Positions 27,823-37,450 of a stretch of 64,000 bases of DNA are shown here, piece after piece. The stretch comes from Nitrospira tepida. GTDB taxonomy: Bacteria > Nitrospirota > Nitrospiria > Nitrospirales > Nitrospiraceae. The position numbers and the translations under genes were made by a program. The stretch is from NCBI RefSeq assembly GCF_947241125.1, contig NZ_OX365700.1, positions 1,302,001 through 1,366,000 on the forward strand, written 5' to 3'. Each line of letters begins with the position of its first letter. The stretch's first letter is position 1. The notes under the pieces are model-generated. The model was not told the DNA's origin. It saw only the letters and a list, made by a program, of their open reading frames with translations, and did no database searches.

Positions 27823-29060
27823 CCCCGCTTCCCTCCAGATGGCTCCTTGGAAGCTGGCTGCTTGCCATTATGGCAGCCGGGATGCCGCCGGTCGCAGAGG
27901 CCGCCTCCGGGGTCACCATCCGGGTCTTGTTGACGGCGGAGGCCAGCCAGGTCGAGGTGCAGGCTGAGGGCGCCCTCCTGGTTTCGGGGGCCGATGGCCG
28001 GGAACGTCATCTGCCATCTCCCGTGATGGTCACAGCGGGGAATACGGGGCTTCTCTTGTCCGGCGCCGCCTCGTCCTCGGATCGACTGACGGTTCATGGG
28101 GGGCGCACCGGTCTTGTGGTCGGACTGGTCCAAACCACGGCTGCTGCGGGAAAGGCTCCGGCCGGTAGCCATGCCGGGGTCGGGACTCTCACCAAGTGGA
28201 CCCTGTCGGGCGGTTTGCAGGTCATTCAACATGGGCGGCAGTTGATGGTCGTGAACGACGTCGATCTGGAGGATTACACCAAGGGAGTGGTTCCAGGTGA
28301 GGTCAGCGCCGGGTGGCATTCTGAAGTGCTGAAGGCGCAGGCTGTGGCGGCCAGGACATATGCCCTCTATCAGCGGACGATGAGCGCCGGCCGCGACTAC
28401 GATGTGGTAGCGGGCGTGCAAGATCAGGTCTATCAAGGCAGGCAAGGGGTCGATGAGCGGATCCTGCGGGCGGTGGAGGAGACCAAGGGGCTCGCGGTGG
28501 GATTTCAGGGGAGACCGATCTATGCCGCCTTCTCCTCCACCGCCGCCGGACCGACGGAAGACGCGCTGAACGTCTGGTCGAAAGACTTGCCCTATCTGCG
28601 GGGCGTGGATTGCCCCTTCGACATGAAGTCCCCCTATTATCGGTGGCGCGTCGCCGTCCCGATCGACAAGCTCGAACGGGCGCTCCGGCAACAGGGAATC
28701 GGAGTCGGCGTTGTCGCCACGGTCACCCCCTTCGGGTACAGCCGGGCCGGACGGGTGACTCGCATCAGAATCCTCCATTCCGGCGGGGAACTGCTGCTCC
28801 GCGGGGAAGACCTCCGGAAGATCGTCGGCTATTCGATCCTGCCCAGCGCGCGATTCGAGGTCGAAGCGGTCGGGGCCGATGTCGTCTTCAACGGGTTCGG
28901 GGCTGGGCACGGCGTGGGGTTGTGCCAATGGGGAGCCAAGGAGATGGCGGAACTCGGATATTCGTTCAGCACGATCCTCTCTTATTACTATCCCGGAACC
29001 GACCTCATGCGCGTCGATCAGCTTGACCTGTCTCCCCAGATTCCGTCCAACCAGTCGTAA
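27819..29060 (+). CDS. SpoIID/LytB-domain protein, secreted
   Basis: 413 residues with a Sec signal peptide (RWLLGSWLLAIMAAGMPPVAEAA). The SpoIID domain spans ~130-390: VNDVDLEDYTKGVVPGEVS, LKAQAVAARTYALYQ, the FSSTAAGPTEDA segment and FNGFGAGHGVGLCQWGA near the end. In sporulators SpoIID is a lytic transglycosylase of peptidoglycan; LytB enhances amidase activity. In this Gram-negative setting it is probably a periplasmic peptidoglycan-remodelling enzyme. It overlaps DUF2905 (ATGA) and queA (TAATG). Confidence 0.9.
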   Translation: MTPLPSRWLLGSWLLAIMAAGMPPVAEAASGVTIRVLLTAEASQVEVQAEGALLVSGADGRERHLPSPVMVTAGNTGLLLSGAASSSDRLTVHGGRTGLVVGLVQTTAAAGKAPAGSHAGVGTLTKWTLSGGLQVIQHGRQLMVVNDVDLEDYTKGVVPGEVSAGWHSEVLKAQAVAARTYALYQRTMSAGRDYDVVAGVQDQVYQGRQGVDERILRAVEETKGLAVGFQGRPIYAAFSSTAAGPTEDALNVWSKDLPYLRGVDCPFDMKSPYYRWRVAVPIDKLERALRQQGIGVGVVATVTPFGYSRAGRVTRIRILHSGGELLLRGEDLRKIVGYSILPSARFEVEAVGADVVFNGFGAGHGVGLCQWGAKEMAELGYSFSTILSYYYPGTDLMRVDQLDLSPQIPSNQS

Positions 29061-30103
29061 TGTGGCTCTCCGAGTTTGAGGTTCCGTTCGATCCCTTGCT
29101 GATCGCGTCTCAGCCGGTCGAACCACGACACAATGCCCGCCTCCTGGTGCTTCGGCGAGGTCGGCCCGGCGGCGGATCGGACCGGCGAGCCGATCTGGCC
29201 CATCATCAGGTGCGGGATCTGCCCACACTCTTGCAGGCCGGGGATCTGCTGGTGGTCAACGATACCAAGGTGTTGCCCGCCCGGCTTCACGGGCGGAAGG
29301 TTGAGACCGGCGGTCGGGTGGATCTGCTCTGTGTGCGACCGATCGGCCCTTTCCGCTGGGACGTGTTGCTGAAGGGTCGCGTCAAACCGGGGCAGGTGCT
29401 CGAATTGACCGAAGGGACGCGCGCAGTCGTCGTCGAGCGGCATGACGAGCGCGCCGTGATTGAAGTCGCGTCGCAGACGCCGCTTGCCGCCATCATGGAA
29501 GCCTCCGGTGAGATCCCGTTGCCGCCTTACATCAAGCGGCCACCCTGCCCGGATGATCGCCATTGGTACCAGACGGTGTTTGCCCGGGAGGAGGGAGCGA
29601 TCGCGGCCCCAACCGCCGGCCTGCACTTTACCAAGGAGTTGATGGAATGGCTGGGCGCGGCCGGCATCGGCTGGGCGACGGTGACGCTGCATGTTGGGCT
29701 CGGGACCTTCAAGCCCGTCACCGTCGAACGGATTGAAGATCACGACATGGAGGCGGAAGCCTGTCTGGTGTCCGAACGGACCGTTCAGGCTGTTCGCGAC
29801 ACCAAAAACCGGGGTGGGCGGGTCGTGGCCGTGGGGACGACGGTCGTACGGGCCCTGGAATCGGCGGTGAACGAAGAAGGGGCGCTCGCACCGGCTTCAG
29901 GCAGCACGAACCTCTTCATCACGCCGGGGTATCGATTCCGCGCGGTGGATGCGCTGTTGACGAACTTTCACCTCCCCCGCACCACCTTGCTGATGCTCGT
30001 GGCGGCGTTCTGCGGGATCGACGACCTCCGTTGCGCCTATCGCGCGGCGGTCGAAGAACGGTATCGATTCTATAGCTACGGCGACGCGATGCTGATTCTC
30101 TGA
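29060..30103 (+). CDS. queA: S-adenosylmethionine:tRNA ribosyltransferase-isomerase
   Basis: QueA transfers the ribosyl part of SAM to preQ1 in tRNA, making epoxyqueuosine. 347 residues; motifs LLVVNDTKVLPARLHG, PLPPYIKR near 155, AAPTAGLHFT near 185 and STNLFITPGYRFR with LLTNFHLPRTTLLMLV near the C-terminus are diagnostic. The ATG shares its A with the preceding stop. It is the last gene of the T-box-led run; the next gene is on the other strand. Confidence 0.97.
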   Translation: MWLSEFEVPFDPLLIASQPVEPRHNARLLVLRRGRPGGGSDRRADLAHHQVRDLPTLLQAGDLLVVNDTKVLPARLHGRKVETGGRVDLLCVRPIGPFRWDVLLKGRVKPGQVLELTEGTRAVVVERHDERAVIEVASQTPLAAIMEASGEIPLPPYIKRPPCPDDRHWYQTVFAREEGAIAAPTAGLHFTKELMEWLGAAGIGWATVTLHVGLGTFKPVTVERIEDHDMEAEACLVSERTVQAVRDTKNRGGRVVAVGTTVVRALESAVNEEGALAPASGSTNLFITPGYRFRAVDALLTNFHLPRTTLLMLVAAFCGIDDLRCAYRAAVEERYRFYSYGDAMLIL

Positions 30104-30121
30104 GGAAGGCGAGCAAGCGAG

Positions 30122-30817
30122 CTACAGCAACTCCTTGTGGATCTTGACCGGAATCTTCGACTTCAAAGCCTGCCCGTACGCGACCATGGCGCGCTGCTGC
30201 TTCTGAAAGAGGAAATCCTGGAAGATCGTGTCCTTGTTGGAACCCTTGCCGGCTTCGCCCTGCGGTTGCCTGGCGGCCAGGGAGTGGGCCTCGCTGATCT
30301 CTTCAGGCGTGAGCGCGACAGAATCTCGGACCAGGGTTCGGGCCTTGTTGGCGAGCAACTCGGTGGTCTGCATCGCTTCAAAGGTTGCCGGGGTCAGGCG
30401 GTTGGCGGCAAGAATTCTCCGGTAGAGATCGGGATCGAACTTGCCATCCCGCTGGAAATCGGGCCGGCTGACGATGTACTCGCGCAGGTCCTCGGGCGTC
30501 ACCGTCAGGTTCAGGTCGCGCGCGACCTGAAGCCACAATCGCGTGTCGATCAGTTGATCGAGCACCATCTGCTTGATGGTCTCCTCCTTGACCTCGCCCT
30601 GGAGGTTGTCTCGATAGAAGCGATAGGCGTTCTCGTATCCCCGGCGAAACTCGTCGAGCGGAATCTTCTGGTCGCCGACCATGGCGATCTCATTGGACGC
30701 CTGCTCGCTGAATCCCCACCAGCCCATCGTGATGATGAACGCCACCGCCAACACGCCCATGATGGTCTTGAGGATCCATGGATGGTCATGACTCACTTCG
30801 CGCAGCAGTTTGATCAT
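30122..30817 (-). CDS. Membrane-anchored SurA-N-domain protein (PpiD-like chaperone without PPIase domain)
   Basis: 231 residues: one N-terminal transmembrane helix (ILKTIMGVLAVAFIITMGWWGF) followed by a SurA N-terminal chaperone domain (IPLDEFRRGYENAYRFYRD ... QLIDTRLWLQVARDLNLTVTPEDLREYI). No parvulin PPIase domain follows; the C-terminus ends in KSKIPVKIHKELL, a phrase seen at the ends of full-length family members. It is probably a periplasmic holdase tethered to the inner membrane. ATG at 30817 is preferred because AAGGAG lies upstream and the homologous start is MIKLLREVS. Confidence 0.82.
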   Translation of the reverse strand: MIKLLREVSHDHPWILKTIMGVLAVAFIITMGWWGFSEQASNEIAMVGDQKIPLDEFRRGYENAYRFYRDNLQGEVKEETIKQMVLDQLIDTRLWLQVARDLNLTVTPEDLREYIVSRPDFQRDGKFDPDLYRRILAANRLTPATFEAMQTTELLANKARTLVRDSVALTPEEISEAHSLAARQPQGEAGKGSNKDTIFQDFLFQKQQRAMVAYGQALKSKIPVKIHKELL

Positions 30818-30894
30818 GTCGTGGTCGTCTCCTTGCCAGCTCAAAAGATGATTCTACTGAATCTTCGTCGGGGCAAGCAAGGCGGGCCGGTCTG

Positions 30895-30913
30895 CCCTAT
30901 TCTCCGGCTAAGC
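30895..30913. repeat. Left terminal inverted repeat of the IS
   Basis: The 19 bases starting CCCTATTCTCC and ending CTAAGC are the exact reverse complement of 32414-32432; complementarity stops at both edges (30894 versus 32433, and 30914 versus 32413). Confidence 0.95.
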
Positions 30914-31030
30914 TCCCAACCGTGATGGACACGGAATCGGTCTGGACGCATGAGCAGCAGGCGACCGCATGGCATCAGCCTTGCGAGGTGATTCACCCAA
31001 TGGGTGATTCGCCAACCAAGGAGGAGGTTG

Positions 31031-32419
31031 ATGCCTGAGAAGCCGTTTGCGAGTCCTCGGCTGCCGTTCGAGATTGACGACCGCATTGATCCCCGTCTGG
31101 TCACCGCGCATGCGGGCGTGCCCTTGGTGATCGAGCTGTTTCGCCGCGTCGGAGCGGCGCAGGTCGTCAATGAGCAGGTCCGGATCAAACAGCGGCAGCG
31201 CGGCGTGACGTCGGCGCAGTGGGTGGAGACGCTGATCGCGCTGTGGGCGGCGGGCGGGGACCGCTGCCAGGACCTCACGACCCTGCGCGCCGATGCCGCA
31301 CTGGCCGCCCTGCTGGGCTATGAGCTGCCCGCGGCCACCACGATGCGCGACTTCTTGGAGGCGTGTCATGTCGAGGATCTCCCGTTGCTGCGTGCTGGCG
31401 AGCAGACGGCCGTGCCCGAGGAGTCGGCGCCCTTGGCGGGCGTGGGGGCCGCGAACCGGCGCATCCTCGCCGCGGTGCAGCAGCAGATGCCGCAGCGCAC
31501 CGCCACGCTGGATGTGGATGCCACGATCCTGGAAGCCCACAAGCGCACGGCGACGGTGACGTACGAGGGCACGTCGGGCTATCAACCCGTCGTGGTCGTC
31601 TGGGCCGAGCAGGACCTGGTCGTCCACGACGAATTCCGGGATGGGAACGTGCCGGCGGGCTGCGGCAACGTGCGCATCCTGGAGCGGGCCGTGGCGGCGT
31701 TGCCAGCCGGCGTGGAGCAGCTCTTCGTCCGGGGCGACAGCGCCCTGTATGAACAGGAGGTGCTGGCGTGGTGCGAGGAGCCGGCGCGAGGGATCGGCTA
31801 CGCAATCAGCGCGGACATGAGCCCGCCGTTGCGGGCCGAGATCGAGCGGCTGCCGGAGACCGCCTGGCAACCAGACCGCGACGAGCCGGATATGATCCGC
31901 GAGTGGGCCGAGGTGCCCTCTGTCCCCGATGATAAGGACTACCGGAAGGGTCGGCCTTGCGCGCGGCGCTACTTGGCGATTCGCGCGCGACACCGCCAAG
32001 GCGAGCTGTTCGCGGATGGCAGCACCGCGAAACACTTCGCGATCGTGACCAACCGGGAGGGCGACGGTCGCTCCCTGATCCGCTGGCACCGAGAGAAGGC
32101 CGGGACGGTGGAGCATGTGCATCATGTCCTCAAGAACGAGTTGGCGGCAGAGGCCCTGCCCAGTGGGAAGTTTGGCGCCAATGCCGCCTGGTTCCGGCTC
32201 AACGTGCTCACGTATAACCTGCTCAGCGCGTTGAAGCGCCTCGCGCTACCCGGAGATTTCTCCGACGCCCGGGCGAAGCGGCTGCGATTTCTGGTGTTCA
32301 ATACGGTCGGCACAGTCATCCATCATGCCCGCCGCACGCTCTTGCGCCTCACAGCAGCGGTCCAACAGACCCTTTTGGCCTTGGCGCGAAGCAAAATCCT
32401 GGCGCTCAGCCCTGCTTAG
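31031..32419 (+). CDS. IS1380-family transposase
   Basis: A 462-residue DDE transposase. Landmarks are TLDVDATILEAHKR (first catalytic Asp, about residue 163), ATVTYEGTSGYQP, LFVRGDSALYEQEVLAWCEE (second Asp) and the C-terminal VEHVHHVLKNELAAEALPSG with NAAWFRLNVLTYNLL (Glu region), all typical of IS1380. ATG at 31031 is chosen for the AAGGAGGAGG directly upstream. The reading frame is uninterrupted and its stop overlaps the right inverted repeat. Confidence 0.95.
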   Translation: MPEKPFASPRLPFEIDDRIDPRLVTAHAGVPLVIELFRRVGAAQVVNEQVRIKQRQRGVTSAQWVETLIALWAAGGDRCQDLTTLRADAALAALLGYELPAATTMRDFLEACHVEDLPLLRAGEQTAVPEESAPLAGVGAANRRILAAVQQQMPQRTATLDVDATILEAHKRTATVTYEGTSGYQPVVVVWAEQDLVVHDEFRDGNVPAGCGNVRILERAVAALPAGVEQLFVRGDSALYEQEVLAWCEEPARGIGYAISADMSPPLRAEIERLPETAWQPDRDEPDMIREWAEVPSVPDDKDYRKGRPCARRYLAIRARHRQGELFADGSTAKHFAIVTNREGDGRSLIRWHREKAGTVEHVHHVLKNELAAEALPSGKFGANAAWFRLNVLTYNLLSALKRLALPGDFSDARAKRLRFLVFNTVGTVIHHARRTLLRLTAAVQQTLLALARSKILALSPA

Positions 32420-32432
32420 CCGGAGAATAGGG
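32414..32432. repeat. Right terminal inverted repeat of the IS
   Basis: 19-bp perfect partner of 30895-30913. It contains the transposase stop codon (TAG at 32417-32419). Confidence 0.95.
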
Positions 32433-32496
32433 GTCTGGCGGTTCGCCTGGAGGGGGCCTCGCCTGTGGAACCAGCCTGAAAAATCCAGCCGTTTGT

Positions 32497-32525
32497 TTGT
32501 GATGGTCGGAGGGATTTGTTATACT
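32497..32525 (+). promoter_or_regulatory. Promoter upstream of the RDD-mreBCD operon
   Basis: TTGTGA (32497-32502), exactly 17 bases, then TATACT (32520-32525): a good sigma-70 match. It sits 65 bases outside the right end of the IS, so it belongs to the host. The predicted start of transcription (~32532) is only a few bases before the first possible codon of the next gene. Confidence 0.6.
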
Positions 32526-32535
32526 GCCGGTCGAG

Positions 32536-33015
32536 TTGCAAGGTGACGGAGTCCTCCAGGAAGAACGGGCGCGAAGCCATCTACTGACCGAAGTCTACCC
32601 TAAAGCTCACGTCGTCAACCGTGGGTTGGCTCGAAGCGCGGACCTCCTGATTGCAGCCACAATCGACCAGGCGGTTCCGCCAATTGGGTTCTTCGCGGGG
32701 CTGGCCTATCTGTTGGCGGCCGATGGGTTGTCGGGGGGGCGCAGCCTCGGCAAGCGGCTGGTGGGACTCCGAACGTGGAGCCTTCGGCGCCGCGAGGCCG
32801 CCTCGTTTGGCGAGTCGATCGTCCGTAATCTTCCGGTCGCGCTGGTCTTTCTGCTTTATCAGGTTCCGTACATCGGTTGGCTGCTCTCGCTCGCCGTCCT
32901 GATCGTTGAAGGCCTGCTCGTCCTCGGAAACGACCGCGGGCTCCGGTTCGGGGATATTCTGGCCCAAACACAAGTCGTGGACGCCGATCAGCTCGACATG
33001 CCGGACAGTCGATGA
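32536..33015 (+). CDS. RDD-family membrane protein
   Basis: Up to 159 residues. The RDD signature is split between ARSADLLIAATID near residue 33 and SLGKRLVGLRTW near 70, with two or three hydrophobic helices (IGFFAGLAYLLAADG, LPVALVFLLYQVPYIGWLLSLAVLIVEGLLVLG). The family is loosely linked to ion or small-molecule transport. Start is uncertain: the TTG at 32536 lies almost at the predicted transcription start and has no ribosome-binding site, so translation may begin later. It precedes mreB by 67 bases in the same direction. Confidence 0.72.
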   Translation: MQGDGVLQEERARSHLLTEVYPKAHVVNRGLARSADLLIAATIDQAVPPIGFFAGLAYLLAADGLSGGRSLGKRLVGLRTWSLRRREAASFGESIVRNLPVALVFLLYQVPYIGWLLSLAVLIVEGLLVLGNDRGLRFGDILAQTQVVDADQLDMPDSR

Positions 33016-33070
33016 AACGAACAGGGCGGACGCCATGCGCCGATCCCGACAGGCTGTGGCCGGAGGATAA

Positions 33071-34132
<1,062 letters not shown>

Positions 34133-34146
34133 CGGTTCCATCCGGA

Positions 34147-35034
34147 ATGCGGATGGCAATGGTGCGCCTGACATACGGCTCCAGGCGGTGGTTCCTGGGG
34201 CTGGTGACCCTCCTGCTGTTCCTCCTCCTGTTGCTGCCGGCTCAGACTCAAGGGATTCTGCTCCAGTTCGGCGGGCCGCTCGGCCATGTTTTGGCCTGGC
34301 CTCTGGAAGCCTGGTCCTCTCTGACCACCGCCGTGACGGACCTCTGGGACGGGTATGTGGCGCTCCGCTACGTCTACGAAGAGAACCAGCGGTTGGAGCG
34401 TGAAACGGCGCTGCTCCGCGAACAGAACAATCAATTGCGGGAAGCGGCGGCCGCCGGACAACGGCTGGCCGCCCTGCTGGAGTTCAAGGAACGGGCCGGG
34501 TTCGACACGGTGGCGGCCCGCGTCATCGGGAAAGACGCCACGAACTGGTATCAGGCCGTGTTATTGGATAAGGGTGAATCGGAAGGCATCCAACCGGAAA
34601 TGGGGGTGATGACGCCCGCGGGGGTCGTCGGCCGGGTGGTGAAGACGACCGGCTCCACGGCCGTCGTGTTGCTCCTGACGGACCCCAATAACGCCCTGGC
34701 CGCGCTGTTGCAACGGACGCGAGATGAAGGCATTGTCGAAGGCACGCCTCAACGGTCCATCCGAATGAAATACATTCCGCTCCTCTCGGGCGTCCGAACA
34801 GGGGATTGGATCGTGACCTCCGGATTGGTCGGCGGGTTTCCCCGTGGGTTGCCCGTGGGCGTGGTGACGAAGATCGAAAAGGAGGAAGGCGAAGGCTTTC
34901 AGGTCGCGGAAGTCGAACCGGCGGCCGATTTCTCGAAATTGGAGGAAGTCCTCGTCATCACCAAACTGCCCGACGCGCCAGAGTCCGATACCTTCCAACT
35001 CGCCCCCAAGAGAACGCCAAAGACGACCCCATGA
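34147..35034 (+). CDS. mreC: Rod shape-determining protein MreC
   Basis: MreC is an inner-membrane protein whose periplasmic domain activates PBP2/RodA. The 295 residues contain one transmembrane helix (FLGLVTLLLFLLLLLPA), a coiled coil (YEENQRLERETALLREQNNQL) and the beta-barrel domain with VIGKDATNWYQAVLLDKG, VMTPAGVVGRVV and SGVRTGDWIVTSGLVGGFP. Two further in-frame ATGs within five codons leave the exact start open. The stop overlaps mreD (ATGA). Confidence 0.95.
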   Translation: MRMAMVRLTYGSRRWFLGLVTLLLFLLLLLPAQTQGILLQFGGPLGHVLAWPLEAWSSLTTAVTDLWDGYVALRYVYEENQRLERETALLREQNNQLREAAAAGQRLAALLEFKERAGFDTVAARVIGKDATNWYQAVLLDKGESEGIQPEMGVMTPAGVVGRVVKTTGSTAVVLLLTDPNNALAALLQRTRDEGIVEGTPQRSIRMKYIPLLSGVRTGDWIVTSGLVGGFPRGLPVGVVTKIEKEEGEGFQVAEVEPAADFSKLEEVLVITKLPDAPESDTFQLAPKRTPKTTP

Positions 35035-35540
35035 AATTCTGGGTGTATCTGAGTCTCTGTTTCCTGCTGGTGCCGCTTCAGACCACGGTGTTGGGCCGCG
35101 CCAGCACCACCTTGGTCGAACCGGACCTTATTCTGGTGGCGGTCTGCCTGATCGGGTTGTTGACGGATGAGCTCGAAGGGGCCTTGATGGGCATCCTGCT
35201 CGGGTTTATCCAGGACCTGTTCTCAGCGGGAGTGGCGTTTCCGAATTTGGTGACGAAGGGAGTCTTAGGCATCTTGGCCGGCCTGATCGGCCGGCAGGTC
35301 GTCCAGGTGTCGTCGACCGTTGTAGCCATGGCCGTGGTCCTGCTGTCCGCGCTGAGCGGGTTGGCCTTTCTGTATCTGGCCCGCGGCCACGCGCTGTGGG
35401 ATGCGGTGCTCGCGGTGCCGACGCTCTTGCTGCCCCAGGCCCTGTTGGACGCGATCTTGGCCGTCGCCGTGTTTTGGGGCGTCCGGCAGGTGGCGGCCAG
35501 ATACTATTCCTTCCACCCTTCGGTGTTGCGAGAGGATTGA
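35031..35540 (+). CDS. mreD: Rod shape-determining protein MreD
   Basis: A 169-residue integral membrane protein with about five helices. The N-terminal FLLVPLQTTVLGR and VEPDLILVAVCLIGLLTDELEGALMG match MreD, as does GFIQDLFSAG. It is part of the elongasome and its position between mreC and mrdA supports the call. The ATG overlaps the mreC stop. Confidence 0.93.
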   Translation: MKFWVYLSLCFLLVPLQTTVLGRASTTLVEPDLILVAVCLIGLLTDELEGALMGILLGFIQDLFSAGVAFPNLVTKGVLGILAGLIGRQVVQVSSTVVAMAVVLLSALSGLAFLYLARGHALWDAVLAVPTLLLPQALLDAILAVAVFWGVRQVAARYYSFHPSVLRED

Positions 35541-35575
35541 AGCCTCGCCTGTCGGGTTTCGGGGAGAGAGTTCCC

Positions 35576-37450
35576 ATGAGTTACGGGACGTCGGATGCGG
35601 AACTGGGGGAAATCCAGCGACGGCTGGCGATCCTGCGCATCGGGCTGTTATTGGTCGTGGTCCTCTTGGGAGTCCGTCTCTGGTATCTCCAGGTGCGCGA
35701 CGGGGTCTACTATCGCGACCTGTCGGAGAACAATCGAACTCGAACCGTGCTGTTGGAACCGGCGCGGGGCCTCATCTATGACCGTAACGGCGTGCTGTTG
35801 GCCAACAACGTCCCCAGCTTCACCCTGTACGTCACGTTGGAAGACGTCAAGGACCGGGCCGAGTTGGCGGCGCGCCTGAGCGTGTTGATCGGCCTTGATC
35901 CGGAGCTGATCGAAAAGAAACTCTCCGTCAAGGGACCCAAGCTGCTTCCGCGCAAGGTCAAGGATCGCCTGACGCTCAGAGAAGCGACGTTGATCGAATC
36001 GCATCGCTTGCAGCTCCCGGGCGTGATGATTCAGGTCGAATCGCAACGCAACTATCCGGAAGGAGTCGTGGGCGGACACCTGATCGGCTATGTGGGGGAG
36101 GTGTCGGCGGAGCAATTGGAGCGAGGGGACTCGGAAGACCTGCATCAAGGGAGTTTGGTCGGCCAATATGGGGTGGAGAAGACCTTCGATCGCCTGCTCC
36201 GCGGGCGGTCAGGGCAGAAGAGCGTGGAGGTCGACGCGCTCGGCCACGCGAAACGAACCGTCTTCGTGGACAAGCCGCGATCGGGCGATGACCTCTATTT
36301 GACGATCGATGCCCGCCTGCAAAAGCTGGCTGAGCAGCTCCTGGGCGAGGAGGACGGGGCGATCGTCGCGCTCGATCCGACCTCGGGGGAAGTCTTGGCG
36401 TTGGCCAGCCGCCCCGCGTTCGACCCGAACCTGATGTCTCGCGAATTGACGGCCAAGCAGTGGGAAGAGATCGTCCAGAACGAGCGCCGGCCGCTGACGA
36501 ATCGGGCGATCCAAGGGCAGTATCCGCCGGGATCGACGTTCAAGATCGTCATGGCCGCCGCGGCGCTCGAAAGCCATACGGTGTCGCCGGCCACGCCCGT
36601 GTACTGCAACGGCGGGTATCAGTTCGGCAAGCGGCTCTTCCGCGATTGGAAAGCAGGCGGCCATGGATCGGTCGATCTGCATGAAGCCATCGTGCATTCC
36701 TGCGACGTGTATTTCTATACGGTGGGACAGCGGATGGGCATCGACACCATCGCCCAGTTCGCCCGGATGTTCGGGCTGGGGCGGGAGACCGGCATCGAAC
36801 TGCCCTCGGAACGGGTCGGGATTGTGCCGTCCACCGCCTGGAAAGAGCGGGTGAGGGGCGAACCCTGGTATCCGGGCGAGACGATTTCGGTCGCCATCGG
36901 ACAGGGATATGTGACGGTGACGCCTCTCCAAATGGCGAGCCTGGTCGGGGCGGTGGCCAACAACGGCGTGTTGTTTCGGCCTCGGTTGATTCAGGCTGTG
37001 CTGGACCGGACCACCGGGCAATGGCAGGAGACGCCGACCCTGCCCAAAGAAACCCTGCCCATCAAGGCGGAGACCTTGAAGGCCATCCAGAAGGGCCTGG
37101 CCGATGTGGTCAGCCGGGGAACGGCGACCCGCGCCAAGTCACCGATCGTGAACATCGCGGGCAAGACCGGTACGGCGCAGACGGCCGCCCTTCGGACAGG
37201 ACCGGAGAAGGACATTCCCAAGAAATTTCGGGACCACGCGTGGTTCGTGTCGTATGCGCCGGTCGAGTCTCCGCGGATCGCCGTTGTCGTGCTGGCCGAA
37301 CACATGGGCCATGGCGGCTCGGCCGCCGCCCCCCTGGCCAAGGAAGTCATTGAAGCCTATTTCACCATGGCGCCGAAGGCGCCGGTCGTCATGGGCGGAA
37401 TCATGACGCCTCCCACCCAGCGAAATGAGCCGATCCAGGAGCCCCGCTGA
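35576..37450 (+). CDS. mrdA: Penicillin-binding protein 2 (peptidoglycan transpeptidase)
   Basis: The elongation-specific DD-transpeptidase. 624 residues: one N-terminal transmembrane helix (ILRIGLLLVVVLLGVRLWYLQ), a dimerisation/pedestal domain from ~60 (RGLIYDRNGVLLANNVPS), then the transpeptidase with nucleophile Ser320 in PPGSTFKIV, the SxN-equivalent SCD in VHSCDVYFY and KTG in NIAGKTGTAQT. ATG at 35576 is chosen for GGGGAGAGAG upstream and because the transmembrane helix follows. The stop and the rodA start share a base (TGATG). Confidence 0.96.
   Translation: MSYGTSDAELGEIQRRLAILRIGLLLVVVLLGVRLWYLQVRDGVYYRDLSENNRTRTVLLEPARGLIYDRNGVLLANNVPSFTLYVTLEDVKDRAELAARLSVLIGLDPELIEKKLSVKGPKLLPRKVKDRLTLREATLIESHRLQLPGVMIQVESQRNYPEGVVGGHLIGYVGEVSAEQLERGDSEDLHQGSLVGQYGVEKTFDRLLRGRSGQKSVEVDALGHAKRTVFVDKPRSGDDLYLTIDARLQKLAEQLLGEEDGAIVALDPTSGEVLALASRPAFDPNLMSRELTAKQWEEIVQNERRPLTNRAIQGQYPPGSTFKIVMAAAALESHTVSPATPVYCNGGYQFGKRLFRDWKAGGHGSVDLHEAIVHSCDVYFYTVGQRMGIDTIAQFARMFGLGRETGIELPSERVGIVPSTAWKERVRGEPWYPGETISVAIGQGYVTVTPLQMASLVGAVANNGVLFRPRLIQAVLDRTTGQWQETPTLPKETLPIKAETLKAIQKGLADVVSRGTATRAKSPIVNIAGKTGTAQTAALRTGPEKDIPKKFRDHAWFVSYAPVESPRIAVVVLAEHMGHGGSAAAPLAKEVIEAYFTMAPKAPVVMGGIMTPPTQRNEPIQEPR

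Larger units (their letters stand above)
30895..32432 (+). mobile_element. Complete IS1380-family insertion sequence
   Basis: A 1538-bp element bounded by perfect 19-bp terminal inverted repeats and flanked by a 5-bp direct repeat, GTCTG (30890-30894 and 32433-32437), which is the target-site duplication. One intact transposase gene fills it. Intact ends, duplication and reading frame argue for a recent insertion. It landed between the SurA-like gene and the promoter of the RDD-mre operon without breaking a gene. Confidence 0.95.
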
